A model generated the notes under the pieces. The model did no database searches. It saw nothing but the letters and a program-made list of their open reading frames with translations, and was not told the origin of the DNA. From Clostridia bacterium (GTDB lineage: Bacteria > Bacillota > Clostridia > Oscillospirales > CAG-272), in assembly GCA_017503105.1 (NCBI GenBank), contig JAFVTS010000023.1, positions 1-38,646 on the forward strand: a stretch of DNA of 38,646 nucleotides, read 5' to 3'. Position 1 is the stretch's first letter; the number at the start of each line of letters is the position of its first letter. Positions 14,657-23,415 of the stretch are shown in pieces. The position numbers and the translations under genes were made by a program.

Positions 14657-17166
14657 AGCTCTCATTTTCAACACGCGGCTGGCCGACCCTCTCTTGGGAC
14701 GAAATGCTCGAAACGGCGATAGATATGGGCTTTTCGGGCGTAGAGGTCTACAATCTTCAAAGCTTTAACGCCCTCACGGACCGCGGCGGTCCCTTCCATA
14801 AATATAATACTGCCGCAACGGCGCGCGATCTGCGCGAAAAGCAGCTCTCCGTTCCCTGCTTCGACACCTCTTGCGATATATCCGCAGACGAAACGGTCAT
14901 TGACACCGTAAAATCCCTTATGGAAACGGCTCACGGCGCACGCGTTCCTTACGTCGTGGTTTGCGCTCTTAACGACAAAGAGGATGCCGTTTATTCCGCT
15001 CTTACATCTCTTTTGCCGACAGCCGAAGAGCTTGACGTCACTATACTCGTCAAAACGAGCGGCATCTATTCAGATACCGCAAGGCTCCGCAATATGCTCG
15101 ACAGATTTGCGAGCGACAATCTCGCGGTCCTTTGGGATATATCCCATCCTTACAGAGATAACGGCGAGTCGGGTGACGAGACGATAAAGAATCTCGGCTG
15201 CTACGTCAAGCACGTTCATATGCGCGATTCTGACGACGCGGGAGCTTATCAGCTCATCGGCGAAGGAACTATGCCCATCGACGACGTTATGCGCGCGCTT
15301 TCATCCGTAAATTACGATAATTTCATTTCACTCGAATGGAAGCCCGAGTGGCTCGACGACCTCAAGGATCCCGAGGTCATATTCCCCTACTTCGTAAACT
15401 ATATGTCAAGGTTCTCCTCGACGAGAGATATGAAGAAAAAGCTCTACTTCAACCACGACGGAACGGGTCAGTATATCTGGAAGAAGGACGAGCTTATCGA
15501 TCTGACCTTCTCCGAGGTTCTTGACCGCGTTGCCGACGAGTTTCCCGATCAGTATTGCTTCAAGTACACGACCCTCGACTACACCCGTACCTACGCTGAG
15601 TTCCGCGAGGACGTGGACCGCTTTGCAAGAGCGCTCGTTTCCCTCGGTGTAAAGGCGGGCTCAAAGGTTGCGATATGGGCGACGAACCTGCCCGCTTGGT
15701 ATATAACGTTCTGGGCAACGACGAAGCTCGGAGCCATCCTCGTCACCGTGAATACCGCGTACAAGATCCACGAGGCTGAGTACCTTCTCAGACAGTCGGA
15801 CACTCACACTCTCGTTATGATAGACAGCTGTCTTGACTCTAACTATCAGCAGATCATAAACGAGCTTTGCCCCGAAATAAAGGACACGAAGCCGGGAGAG
15901 CCTTTACATTCCAAAAGGCTTCCCTTCCTTCGCAACGTCATCACGGTAGGATTTAAGCAGAAGGGCTGCCTTACCTTTGACGAGGCAATGGCGAGATACA
16001 AGCTCGTAAGCTCGGAGCACGTGGCGAGAATGGCGGCAGAGGTCCGTCCCTCCGACGTTTGCAATATGCAGTACACCTCGGGCACCACGGGCTTCCCGAA
16101 GGGCGTTATGCTGACGCACTACAACGTCGTTAACAACGGTAAATGTATCGGCGACCGTATGGGTCTTTCCACGGCTGACCGTATGATGATCCAGGTTCCT
16201 ATGTTCCACTGCTTCGGAATGACCCTTTCTATGACGTCGTCTATGACGCACGGAGCAACGATGTGCCCTATGCCCTACTTCTCCGCTAAATCGTCGCTTG
16301 CCTGCATCAATCAGGAAAAGATCACCTGCTTCAACGGCGTTCCCACTATGTTTATCGCGATGTTCAACCACCCGAATTACAGAAGCACCGATTTTTCACA
16401 TATGAGAACGGGCATTATGGCGGGTGCGGGATGCCCCCCCGAGCTTATGCGCCGCGCCGCGCGTCCCGACGAGATGAATATGACGGGCATCGTCAGCGTT
16501 TACGGTCAGACGGAGTGCGCCCCGGGAAACACTATGAGCTCTTGGACGGACTCTCTTGAAGTGCGTACGGAGACCGTAGGATACGCGTTCCCCCACGTGC
16601 GCTGCAAGATAGTAGACCCCGAAACGGGCGAGGAGGTCGGTCCCGGTGTCAACGGCGAGTTCTGCGCTAAGGGCTACAACACGATGAAGGGCTATTATAA
16701 AATGCCTATGGCGACTAAGGATACGATAGACGAGGACGGATGGCTCCATTCGGGCGACCTTGCCTCCCGCGACGAGGACGGTAATTACAGGATCACGGGC
16801 CGCCTTAAGGATATGATCATCCGCGGCGGCGAGAATATCTATCCTAAGGAAATAGAGGAATTCATCTACACGCATCCTATGACCAAGGACGTTCAGGTCA
16901 TCGGCGTTCCCGACAAGAAATACGGCGAGGAAATTATGGCTTGCATAATTTTGAAGGAACCGGGAAGCGTCAGCGCCGAGGAGATGATGGAATACATCAA
17001 AGCAAGTATGGCTCGTCACAAGGTTCCGAAGTACATCGAATTCGTCGACAGCTTCCCGATGAACGCAGCGGGAAAGATACTCAAATACAAGATGAGAGAA
17101 GACGCGGCGGCTCGCCTCGGTCTTGTCGGTGACGGCTCAAACACCGCAGGCAACGGCAAAGCCTGA
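14653..17166 (+). CDS. TIM-barrel isomerase-like / acyl-CoA synthetase fusion
   Basis: This encodes 837 residues. Residues 1-~255 are a xylose-isomerase-like TIM barrel of the sugar phosphate isomerase/epimerase (AP endonuclease 2) group: MKLSFSTRGWPTLSWDEM, GFSGVEVYN, VKHVHMRDSD and a late ISLEWKPEW. Residues ~270-820 are an AMP-forming acyl-CoA synthetase of the FadD/CaiC type: YTSGTTGFPKG at 474-484, VYGQTECAPGN, GWLHSGDLASRDEDG, GRLKDMIIRGGENIYPKEIE from 716, and the catalytic Lys808 in AAGKILKYK. Joining these two is unusual and no link peptide start lies between them. It is co-transcribed with the IPMS-like gene through an ATGA overlap. The acid activated is unknown; regulation suggests a leucine-related branched acid. 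Confidence 0.85.
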   Translation: MKLSFSTRGWPTLSWDEMLETAIDMGFSGVEVYNLQSFNALTDRGGPFHKYNTAATARDLREKQLSVPCFDTSCDISADETVIDTVKSLMETAHGARVPYVVVCALNDKEDAVYSALTSLLPTAEELDVTILVKTSGIYSDTARLRNMLDRFASDNLAVLWDISHPYRDNGESGDETIKNLGCYVKHVHMRDSDDAGAYQLIGEGTMPIDDVMRALSSVNYDNFISLEWKPEWLDDLKDPEVIFPYFVNYMSRFSSTRDMKKKLYFNHDGTGQYIWKKDELIDLTFSEVLDRVADEFPDQYCFKYTTLDYTRTYAEFREDVDRFARALVSLGVKAGSKVAIWATNLPAWYITFWATTKLGAILVTVNTAYKIHEAEYLLRQSDTHTLVMIDSCLDSNYQQIINELCPEIKDTKPGEPLHSKRLPFLRNVITVGFKQKGCLTFDEAMARYKLVSSEHVARMAAEVRPSDVCNMQYTSGTTGFPKGVMLTHYNVVNNGKCIGDRMGLSTADRMMIQVPMFHCFGMTLSMTSSMTHGATMCPMPYFSAKSSLACINQEKITCFNGVPTMFIAMFNHPNYRSTDFSHMRTGIMAGAGCPPELMRRAARPDEMNMTGIVSVYGQTECAPGNTMSSWTDSLEVRTETVGYAFPHVRCKIVDPETGEEVGPGVNGEFCAKGYNTMKGYYKMPMATKDTIDEDGWLHSGDLASRDEDGNYRITGRLKDMIIRGGENIYPKEIEEFIYTHPMTKDVQVIGVPDKKYGEEIMACIILKEPGSVSAEEMMEYIKASMARHKVPKYIEFVDSFPMNAAGKILKYKMREDAAARLGLVGDGSNTAGNGKA

Positions 17167-17191
17167 CATTAAACCGTATACTCTCTTATTT

Positions 17192-17232
17192 AAAACAGCC
17201 ATCGGCAAAAGTCGATGGCTGTTTTCCTTTTT
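17192..17232 (+). terminator. Rho-independent terminator of the Leu T-box operon
   Basis: Perfect 13-bp arms (17192-17204 and 17213-17225, AAAACAGCCATCG and its complement) with an 8-nt loop are followed by CCTTTTTTCT. Confidence 0.88.
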
Positions 17233-17355
17233 TCTGATTTAAATTTGCCCGCGATTTTACCGTTTTTCGCAAAACTCAACACGGTACCCGCAATTTTTTC
17301 ATTTTTGTAAACTTTAGTATACATAAAACCTGCCGCGCTGTCGTTTGGAGCAGTC

Positions 17356-17913
17356 TTACTTTATCTTCTTACCGTCAAAGAATGCTCTCCCCACCCGCTC
17401 ACCGAAGCTCCAATAAGCGTGAGTCACACCGTCGTAAATTATTGGATCGAGGCGCTTTGCGTCTATTTTTCCGTCCTCGTCAAGTATGCTCTCGTCGGCA
17501 GAAACGTTGACTATTTCTCCGATACAAATACCGTCCTCGTTGAACTTTAACAGCTTGCACTCTACGGTCATAGGCAATTCGTCTATTATAGGCGCGTTTA
17601 CGTGCTCACTCTTTCGTGCGTGGAATCCCGCCTTTTCGAATTTATCGGGCACGTCATTTGCCGACGTTATGCCGACGTAGTCGCAGGGTGCGATCGTCTT
17701 CACTGTGGCAAAGCTGAGCGTAAACGCGCCGTTTTTCTTTATATTCTCCGTGGTTTTATGATCGTCGGCAAGGCAGACCATAACCTGATCCGTGTCGTAA
17801 ACTCCGCCCCAAGCGGCATTCATCGCGTTTGGCACGCCTTTTTCGTCATAAGTGCCGACGATGAGCACGGGCATAGGGTAGAGCCAGGTTTTCGCTCCGA
17901 AATCTTTGCGCAT
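17356..17913 (-). CDS. Flavin reductase-like FMN-binding protein
   Basis: This encodes 185 residues from ATG 17913, chosen for the GAGGT 7 nt upstream and the conserved N-terminus MRKDFGAKTWLYPMPVLIVG. PMPVLIVGTYDEKGVPNAM, AAWGGVYDTDQVMVCL, ENIKKNGAFTLSF and DYVGITSANDVPDKF are typical of the flavin-reductase split-barrel family that binds FMN. Members act as small flavin-dependent reductases or as FMN donors; the substrate is not readable here. It is a single gene with its own promoter, between two convergent/divergent operons. The organism's redox-rich setting fits but does not define its partner. Confidence 0.85.
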   Translation of the reverse strand: MRKDFGAKTWLYPMPVLIVGTYDEKGVPNAMNAAWGGVYDTDQVMVCLADDHKTTENIKKNGAFTLSFATVKTIAPCDYVGITSANDVPDKFEKAGFHARKSEHVNAPIIDELPMTVECKLLKFNEDGICIGEIVNVSADESILDEDGKIDAKRLDPIIYDGVTHAYWSFGERVGRAFFDGKKIK

Positions 17914-17977
17914 TTTATTACCTCTTTTCCGATTTACGGGGGCTTTTCTCGCGCCCCGAATCATTATCATCACTTTA

Positions 17978-18006
17978 ATATTATCATTTTCTTTTAAAAA
18001 ATGCAA
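17978..18006 (-). promoter_or_regulatory. Promoter of the flavin reductase-like gene
   Basis: On the minus strand TTGCAT (18001-18006) and TAATAT (17978-17983) lie 17 nt apart, about 65 nt upstream of the ATG. Confidence 0.5.
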
Positions 18007-18079
18007 TAGCTTTTTAAAATTAACTCTTCCGCTCCTCGGGTGATGGCGAAATTTTATATGAAGTCGGTATCAAATTGTA

Positions 18080-18108
18080 TTTACACCTTTTTGCCCCTAT
18101 GATATAAT
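18080..18108 (+). promoter_or_regulatory. Promoter of the sugar-acid operon
   Basis: TTTACA (18080-18085), a 17-nt spacer and a perfect TATAAT (18103-18108) lie 21 nt before the SDR gene's ATG. Confidence 0.8.
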
Positions 18109-18129
18109 TGATAAAAAGGAGGCGCTCAG

Positions 18130-18894
18130 ATGAAAAACATACTTATCACGGGAGCTACGGAAAATACGGGACTTGCGATAGCTAAAAAATTTGCCGAAAA
18201 CGGCTGGGGAGTTGGAATCACGAGTCGCGAAAAAGAAAAATCAGAAGAAGCGGCAAGAAAAATAGCCGAGGAATTTTCCGTCCCCGCAAGAGGCTATGCG
18301 CTCGAACTATTGAACACGGAGGGGATAAAGGCGGTATTTTCGGCGTTTGAAAAGGATTTCGGATCCCTTGATGCATTCGTTGCAAACGCTGCGAATCTCG
18401 GCGTTGACTTCGGTCTTCTTAACACGGACGAGGCGAATTTCTCCGCCATCGTAGACGCTAACGTAAAGGGCACGTTCTTCTGCTGTCAGGCAGCGGCAGA
18501 AATTATGAAGCGCGGCGCAGGCGGCGCGATAGTAACTATAGGCTCCGTACAGGCAAACGGCGCCGTTCGCGGAAGAACGGTGTATTCAATGACGAAGGCG
18601 GCTATCTCCGCACTCGTAAAAAATATGGCTTACGAGCTCGGCGAATACGGAATAAGAGCGAATAACCTCGTTGCGGGCGCAATACATTCCGCAAGGTGGG
18701 ATGTTCTCTCGGAAGAAGTAAAGGCGCAAAGGCGCTCACGCTACCCCGTAGGACGCGAATCCACGGAGGAGGAGATAGCGAACGGCGTATTCTTCCTCGG
18801 CACAGACCTTTCCTCGAGCACAACGGGAACGGATCTCGTGATTGACTCGGGCATTTCGATATGTATGCTCCCCTATTCAAAATCAAATCAATAA
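18130..18894 (+). CDS. SDR-family NAD(P)-dependent oxidoreductase
   Basis: This encodes 254 residues of classical SDR fold. It has a TGATENTG nucleotide-binding turn (residues 7-14), ANAAN near 85-89 in place of NNAG, catalytic Ser139, and Tyr152-xxx-Lys156 (YSMTK). AGGAGG lies 5-7 nt before the ATG. It heads a three-gene set with an acid dehydratase and a keto-deoxy-acid aldolase, so it likely oxidises a sugar or sugar-acid hydroxyl at the pathway entry. Substrate cannot be told from the sequence. Confidence 0.9.
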   Translation: MKNILITGATENTGLAIAKKFAENGWGVGITSREKEKSEEAARKIAEEFSVPARGYALELLNTEGIKAVFSAFEKDFGSLDAFVANAANLGVDFGLLNTDEANFSAIVDANVKGTFFCCQAAAEIMKRGAGGAIVTIGSVQANGAVRGRTVYSMTKAAISALVKNMAYELGEYGIRANNLVAGAIHSARWDVLSEEVKAQRRSRYPVGRESTEEEIANGVFFLGTDLSSSTTGTDLVIDSGISICMLPYSKSNQ

Positions 18895-18905
18895 GGAGAT
18901 AAAAA

Positions 18906-20090
18906 ATGAAGATAACAGACGTAAAAACTTACATAATGGACGCCTTCAGAACGAATTGGACGTTCGTCAAGGTCGAAACCGACGAGGGCTTATACGGGTG
19001 GGGCGAGGCGTCGCTCGGCACGCAGGAGCTGGCGCTTACAGGCTGCATCGAGGATCTCAAGCGCCTCATCGTCGGCAGAAATCCGCTTGAGATAGAAAAG
19101 ATGCGCTTCGAGGTATACCGCGATATTTATTGGAAGGGCGGCCCCGTCCTTATGTCCGCAATAAGCGGTGTCGAGATGGCGCTTTGGGATATTATGGGCA
19201 AGTATTTCGGCGTTCCCACCTACACCTTCTTCGGCGGCAAGATACGCGACAAGGTTAAGATGTACGCAAACGGCTGGTTCTCGGGCTCGAAGACTCCCGA
19301 AAACTTTGCCGAGAAGGCAAAGGCGACCGTCGCCCTCGGCGTTAAGGCGCTCAAATGGGATCCCTTCGGCAAGGCGCATATGACGCTTACGAAAGAAGAG
19401 ATGATAAGCGCGGTGGAAACCGTCGGCGCTGTCAGAGAGGCGGTCGGTGACAAGATCGATCTTCTTATAGAATGCCACGGGCGCTTTAACCCTTACACCG
19501 CCATCGAGATCTCAAAGGAGCTTGCTCCCTTCAAGCCTATGCTCCTTGAAGAACCCTGCCCGCCCGATAACATCGAGGCTATAGCTCAGGTAAAGCGCAA
19601 GAGTCTTGTTCCCATCTCTGCGGGTGAAAGAGTTTATTCGATCTACGGATTCGACGATCTGTTCACAAAGAACGCCGTCGATATAGCTCAGCCCGATATG
19701 TTCCACACGGGCGGTATGATGGAGTGCAAAAAGATTGCCGCAATGGCAGAGGCGAAGCACATTCCCGTTTCATTCCATAACCCCTCAGGACCCATATCCA
19801 ACGCAGCAATACTTCAGCTCGCCGCCGCGACACCGAACTTCCTCATCCACGAGATAATGATAAACGACGGCTCGTTCAGGAAAAAGATAACCGACGAAGA
19901 GGTCTTCTTTGAGGACGGCTACATCAAGATAAACGATAAGCCGGGGCTTGGCATCGACGTAAACGTCAACGAGGTCGAAAAGCGCCCCTATCATCCAATA
20001 AATCTCCGTCATTATACGGGTGCTTTGACCGATATACGTCCGAAGGACGACACGGTATTTTACTTCAAAGGGATAGGTGATAACGAATGA
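18906..20090 (+). CDS. Enolase-superfamily sugar-acid dehydratase (galactonate dehydratase-like)
   Basis: This encodes 394 residues. The N-terminal capping domain ends near residue 120 and a (beta/alpha)7 barrel follows. Candidate metal ligands are Glu189 (in IECHGRF), Glu215 or 216 (LLEEPCPPDN) and Glu241 (ISAGERVY). His191 two residues after the first ligand and the His of SFHNPSGP near 292 match the acid/base pair of the galactonate-dehydratase subgroup. It removes water from an aldonic acid to give a 2-keto-3-deoxy acid. It follows the SDR by 11 nt with an AAGGAG site and overlaps the aldolase by 4 nt. The exact sugar acid is open. Confidence 0.87.
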   Translation: MKITDVKTYIMDAFRTNWTFVKVETDEGLYGWGEASLGTQELALTGCIEDLKRLIVGRNPLEIEKMRFEVYRDIYWKGGPVLMSAISGVEMALWDIMGKYFGVPTYTFFGGKIRDKVKMYANGWFSGSKTPENFAEKAKATVALGVKALKWDPFGKAHMTLTKEEMISAVETVGAVREAVGDKIDLLIECHGRFNPYTAIEISKELAPFKPMLLEEPCPPDNIEAIAQVKRKSLVPISAGERVYSIYGFDDLFTKNAVDIAQPDMFHTGGMMECKKIAAMAEAKHIPVSFHNPSGPISNAAILQLAAATPNFLIHEIMINDGSFRKKITDEEVFFEDGYIKINDKPGLGIDVNVNEVEKRPYHPINLRHYTGALTDIRPKDDTVFYFKGIGDNE

Positions 20091-20734
20091 GCGCCTTTGA
20101 ATTCATAAAAAAACACAGGTTCATCGTCATTTTCAGACATATTCCAAAGGAATACGCCAAGGCTGCGGCACGCGCCTGCTTTGACGGCGGCGTGCGTATC
20201 TTTGAGATAACCTTCAATCCGAGCAGCGAAACGACGAAGGAGGACACCGTCGGGATCATCCGTGCCGTCAAGGACGAGCTCGGCGATGAGATCTCTGTCG
20301 GTGCGGGCACGGTAATAAACCTCGACTACGCGAAGGCGGCATACGAGGCGGGAGCCGAGTTCATCGTTTCTCCCTGCACGAAGGAGGACGTCATTGGATA
20401 TTCCAAGGAAAAAGGAATGCTCTCCATCCCCGGGGCGTATACTCCGACGGAAATAGTAAACGCTTACGATATGGGAGCCGACATAGTAAAGGTCTTCCCC
20501 GTTTTACCGAGCGAGGTGCCGTATCTTAAAAACGTAATGTCGCCGCTTTCTCATATTCCATTCATCCCGACGGGCGGTATCAACCCCGATACTGTTGAAG
20601 AATTTATGGATACGGGCGCTATCGCCGTTGCGGCGGGAGCGAGCGTTGTTACGAAGGCTCTGGTCGAGGCAGGCGATTTTAAAACTGTTACGGAAAACGC
20701 AAAGCGTCACACCGCCCTTCTGCTCAAAGCTTAA
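20087..20734 (+). CDS. eda: KDPG/KDPGal-type aldolase
   Basis: This encodes 215 residues, the usual length for Eda/DgoA. Glu40 lies in the EITFN motif (general base), with GAGTV near 73 and the Schiff-base Lys135 in DIVKVFP. TGGINPDTVEEFMDTGAIAVA closes the phosphate-binding side. It splits a 2-keto-3-deoxy (6-phospho) sugar acid into pyruvate and an aldehyde. Because no sugar-acid kinase is in this operon, the substrate may be unphosphorylated or the kinase may be elsewhere. Confidence 0.9.
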   Translation: MSAFEFIKKHRFIVIFRHIPKEYAKAAARACFDGGVRIFEITFNPSSETTKEDTVGIIRAVKDELGDEISVGAGTVINLDYAKAAYEAGAEFIVSPCTKEDVIGYSKEKGMLSIPGAYTPTEIVNAYDMGADIVKVFPVLPSEVPYLKNVMSPLSHIPFIPTGGINPDTVEEFMDTGAIAVAAGASVVTKALVEAGDFKTVTENAKRHTALLLKA

Positions 20735-20802
20735 TATTTCCGACGCTCGACTTTTCTCATTTGTAGTTAATATTTCCGACGCTCGACTTTCCTCATTTGT
20801 AG
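20731..20802 (+). repeat. Two tandem copies of a 36-nt repeat
   Basis: Units 20731-20766 and 20767-20802 each start TTAATATTTCCGACGCTCGA and end CATTTGTAG, differing at one base (TTTTC versus TTTCC). The first unit contains the aldolase stop codon. The function is unknown; two copies are too few to call a CRISPR or regulatory array. Confidence 0.9.
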
Positions 20803-20814
20803 GAAAGCGAAAAG

Positions 20815-20855
20815 AAGTGCCGATCCGCGTAAATTTAACACGGGTCGGCACTTTT
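20815..20855. terminator. Hairpin between convergent operons
   Basis: AAGTGCCGA (20815-20823) pairs with TCGGCACTT, extended by CCGCGT/ACACGGG partial pairing, and is followed by TTTTAAT on the plus strand. It serves the rightward sugar-acid operon and may also stop the leftward operon ending at 20870. Confidence 0.75.
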
Positions 20856-20869
20856 AATATTATTCGGCT

Positions 20870-22243
20870 TTAAAATTCTTCAAGTATTCCGTAATCTGCG
20901 TAGTCAAAGATGGGTGCGTTCTTATCGGGATTTATCGCTATGACAGTGCCCGAGCGCTCCATTCCCACGACGTGATGAACGGCGCCCGATACGCCTATGG
21001 CTATATAAATCGGAGGAGCGACGCATCTGCCCGTAAGACCTACCTGAAGCTCGTAGGGAGAGAGCGCGTTGTCCGTCATTTTTCTCGTCGTGGCAAGAGA
21101 TGCTCCGAGCCCGTGTGCAAAAGCCTTGACGCGCTCTATGGAATCCTTAACGCCGTAGCCCATAGCTACCGTGATATCCGACGTGCTCTCGCTCTTCGTC
21201 CTGACGGTGGCGAGCATTGGGACGGTCGTGCTTTTTATCTTCGCTATAACCGTACCCGAAAGCGCGGGGCGGTACATATATATATCCTCCCCGTCATATT
21301 CAAGCGCTGTGCAATCGGCGCAAAGTCCGAGTGAGAGCTTTGCCGCGACCTCGGCGCTCAGACGCTTCGAAGCTGCGTCGCTGCCGAAAATAACAGCCCT
21401 CGGCTTTGATTCTTTTATTTCTGCGATGAGCGCATCTGCCCCCGAAAGAGGAACGACTCTTGCCCCGTCGCATATCGAGTCAGCAAAGGAAAGAGGCGTT
21501 TCCGTTACGGAAATGACCGCACCCGTGTCAAGTTTTCTAAGCGTTTTTGCGCTTTCGTCATCGGACTTTTTCTTATTTCTCGCCGCCTCTATAACGGCGC
21601 CGAGCTCATCTCTTCCGATAAATTTACAGCGTCTTCTGCCGCTTTCGTTCTCGAACGTCTTGACGACCCTCGTGGGTGAGCCGAGCAGCCCCGTGCGACT
21701 CTCGTCAGCTCCGATATCGGAAAGCCTCCAAACTTCAAGCTCTCCGAGCTTTGAGCGAAGCCTTGGAAGCCTTAACTGCGCGGTTCTCTCAAACGTAAGA
21801 AGCGCAGGCGTGCCCGAGCTTACCGTTCCGTCCTCCCTCGTTTCGGCGATAACGCGCCCTTTCTCTACCCTGAGATTCATTACATTGGTGATAAGGGAAA
21901 ACCCGAGCATAGCAGCCGTCATAGGACCTGTTTGCGCGGTGTCACCTATGAGAGTCTGTCTGCCCGTGAAAACAAGGTCGGGGCGTATACGCTTTATTGC
22001 CCCTGAGAGCGTGTACGCCGTTGCAAGCGTGTCAGCTCCGGCAAAAGCCTTATCGGAAAGCAAGATCACGCGCGATGCTCCGAGGCGCGTGAGCTTCAGC
22101 AGCGACTGAGCGTCCCCCTCGGGTCCCATAGACAGAAGTATGACCTCCGCGCCTTCTATACGAAGCGCCTCCTCGTAAGCGGCGGCGTCAAACGCCCCCG
22201 GCTCACCGTCACGTCCAAGACGTATGCACACTACTATCTTCAT
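20870..22243 (-). CDS. Fused electron-transfer flavoprotein, beta-alpha in one chain
   Basis: This encodes 457 residues. Residues 1-~215 are EtfB-like (MKIVVCIRLGRDGEPGAFDA, then GRQTLIGDTAQTGPMTAAML and LPRLRSK). Residues ~235-457 are EtfA-like with its FAD domain (GLTGRCVAPPIYIAIGVSG, HHVVGMERS, INPDKNAPIFDYADYGI). ETF subunits are normally separate genes of about 260 and 320 residues, so this is a shortened single-chain ETF. It is last in the operon that begins with the FAD/FeS dehydrogenase pair and probably takes their electrons. It overlaps the NagA stop by 4 nt. Confidence 0.87.
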   Translation of the reverse strand: MKIVVCIRLGRDGEPGAFDAAAYEEALRIEGAEVILLSMGPEGDAQSLLKLTRLGASRVILLSDKAFAGADTLATAYTLSGAIKRIRPDLVFTGRQTLIGDTAQTGPMTAAMLGFSLITNVMNLRVEKGRVIAETREDGTVSSGTPALLTFERTAQLRLPRLRSKLGELEVWRLSDIGADESRTGLLGSPTRVVKTFENESGRRRCKFIGRDELGAVIEAARNKKKSDDESAKTLRKLDTGAVISVTETPLSFADSICDGARVVPLSGADALIAEIKESKPRAVIFGSDAASKRLSAEVAAKLSLGLCADCTALEYDGEDIYMYRPALSGTVIAKIKSTTVPMLATVRTKSESTSDITVAMGYGVKDSIERVKAFAHGLGASLATTRKMTDNALSPYELQVGLTGRCVAPPIYIAIGVSGAVHHVVGMERSGTVIAINPDKNAPIFDYADYGILEEF

Positions 22244-23415
22244 ACCGCAACCGTACCGCCTACGATAACACGCTTAACCTCAAGCTCCTCCGAAACTATA
22301 ACGAGATCCGCGTCCTTACCGAGTTCTATCGAACCCTTGGTTTTATCAACGCCCATTCTTTTCGCGGGTGAGAGCGAGAGAAGTCTTGAAGCCGTTTCTA
22401 TAGGTATGTTATATTTTTTCACGATAGTGCGAAGGCATCTGTCCATCGTGGCAATACTGCCGGCAAACGACACGCGATCGACGAGCTTTGCGACGTCGTC
22501 CTCAACTATTACGTCAGTTCCGTTCAAAATACCGCCGAGCTTGCCCTCTTTCATATCCGTTGCGGCAAGGCGCATAGCGTCCGTTATAACGCTCACACCG
22601 TCGATGCCCTTTATTTTTATGGCAAGGAGCATTTCGTGGCGCGGAATATGGCATCCGTCACCTATCAGCTCCACCGTTACCGAGTCGTCAAGATACGTCG
22701 CCTCGACGACACCGCCATAAACGGTCTGCTCACGCTTTCTGTGTGCGCTCACCGCGTTATAAAAATGCGTGACGTGCGAAAATCCGTTTGCAAAGGCGTA
22801 TTCCGTCTGATCGGCTGTGGCATCCGAGTGAGCCACCGACGCTATTATCCCCTCGTCCTGCATCCGCCTGCCGAACTCGGCAATTCCGTCAAGCTCGGGA
22901 GCTGCGTCCCATCTTACGATACTCCCCTTTGCACGAGCAAGAAGGCGCTCGGTCATCTCGGGGTCGGGGTCGCACATATTCGAGCCCTTTTGCGCACCGC
23001 GAGAGCCCGTGTTGGCATTTGAAAAATAAGGTCCTTCAAGATGAAGTCCGCCCGTAAGCTTCGCAAGGGGGCTTTTTTCTTTAAATTCAAGATAAGCGTC
23101 GATAAACGCCGCTATCTCCTCCTCGGGTGCTGTCATCGCAGTCGGGTAAAGCAGTGTCGTGCCGCGCGAAAGATGCGCCTTGACTGCGCGCTCAAACGCC
23201 TCGGGCACGGCGTCCATAAAATCAGCTCCACCGCCACCGTGAAGATGTATGTCGATAAAGCCGGGGAGAAGAAATCCGCCCTCGGCATCTATCTCGGTAT
23301 CGGCATCGCCTTTATAATCAAGAGCCGCTATCCTTCCGTCTTCGATAAGCACTGACCCGAGCGGAAGAACTCCGCTTGGGGTTACGGCTCTTGTATTTTT
23401 AATAACCGTGCTCAT
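22240..23415 (-). CDS. nagA: N-acetylglucosamine-6-phosphate deacetylase
   Basis: This encodes about 391 residues of amidohydrolase fold. It has the metal site His57-x-His59 in HLHGGGG, HLEGPYFS, SVAHSDAT, THFYNAVSA (usually THLFNAM), and ITDAM with the catalytic Asp. It hydrolyses GlcNAc-6-P to GlcN-6-P and acetate. ATG 23415 overlaps the upstream TGA (TGATG); a GTG three nt earlier is an alternative. It sits next to a NagB-like isomerase, as nagA usually does, but inside a larger operon of other sugar enzymes. Confidence 0.9.
   Translation of the reverse strand: MSTVIKNTRAVTPSGVLPLGSVLIEDGRIAALDYKGDADTEIDAEGGFLLPGFIDIHLHGGGGADFMDAVPEAFERAVKAHLSRGTTLLYPTAMTAPEEEIAAFIDAYLEFKEKSPLAKLTGGLHLEGPYFSNANTGSRGAQKGSNMCDPDPEMTERLLARAKGSIVRWDAAPELDGIAEFGRRMQDEGIIASVAHSDATADQTEYAFANGFSHVTHFYNAVSAHRKREQTVYGGVVEATYLDDSVTVELIGDGCHIPRHEMLLAIKIKGIDGVSVITDAMRLAATDMKEGKLGGILNGTDVIVEDDVAKLVDRVSFAGSIATMDRCLRTIVKKYNIPIETASRLLSLSPAKRMGVDKTKGSIELGKDADLVIVSEELEVKRVIVGGTVAV

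Noticed and set aside
20731-20802. CRISPR array
   Set aside because: The two units are directly adjacent with no spacers and no cas genes are in the window.
21171-22109. A serine-rich 312-codon plus-strand frame opposite the fused ETF
   Set aside because: The low-complexity Ser/Ala content is the mirror of the codon use of the real gene; no start signal.
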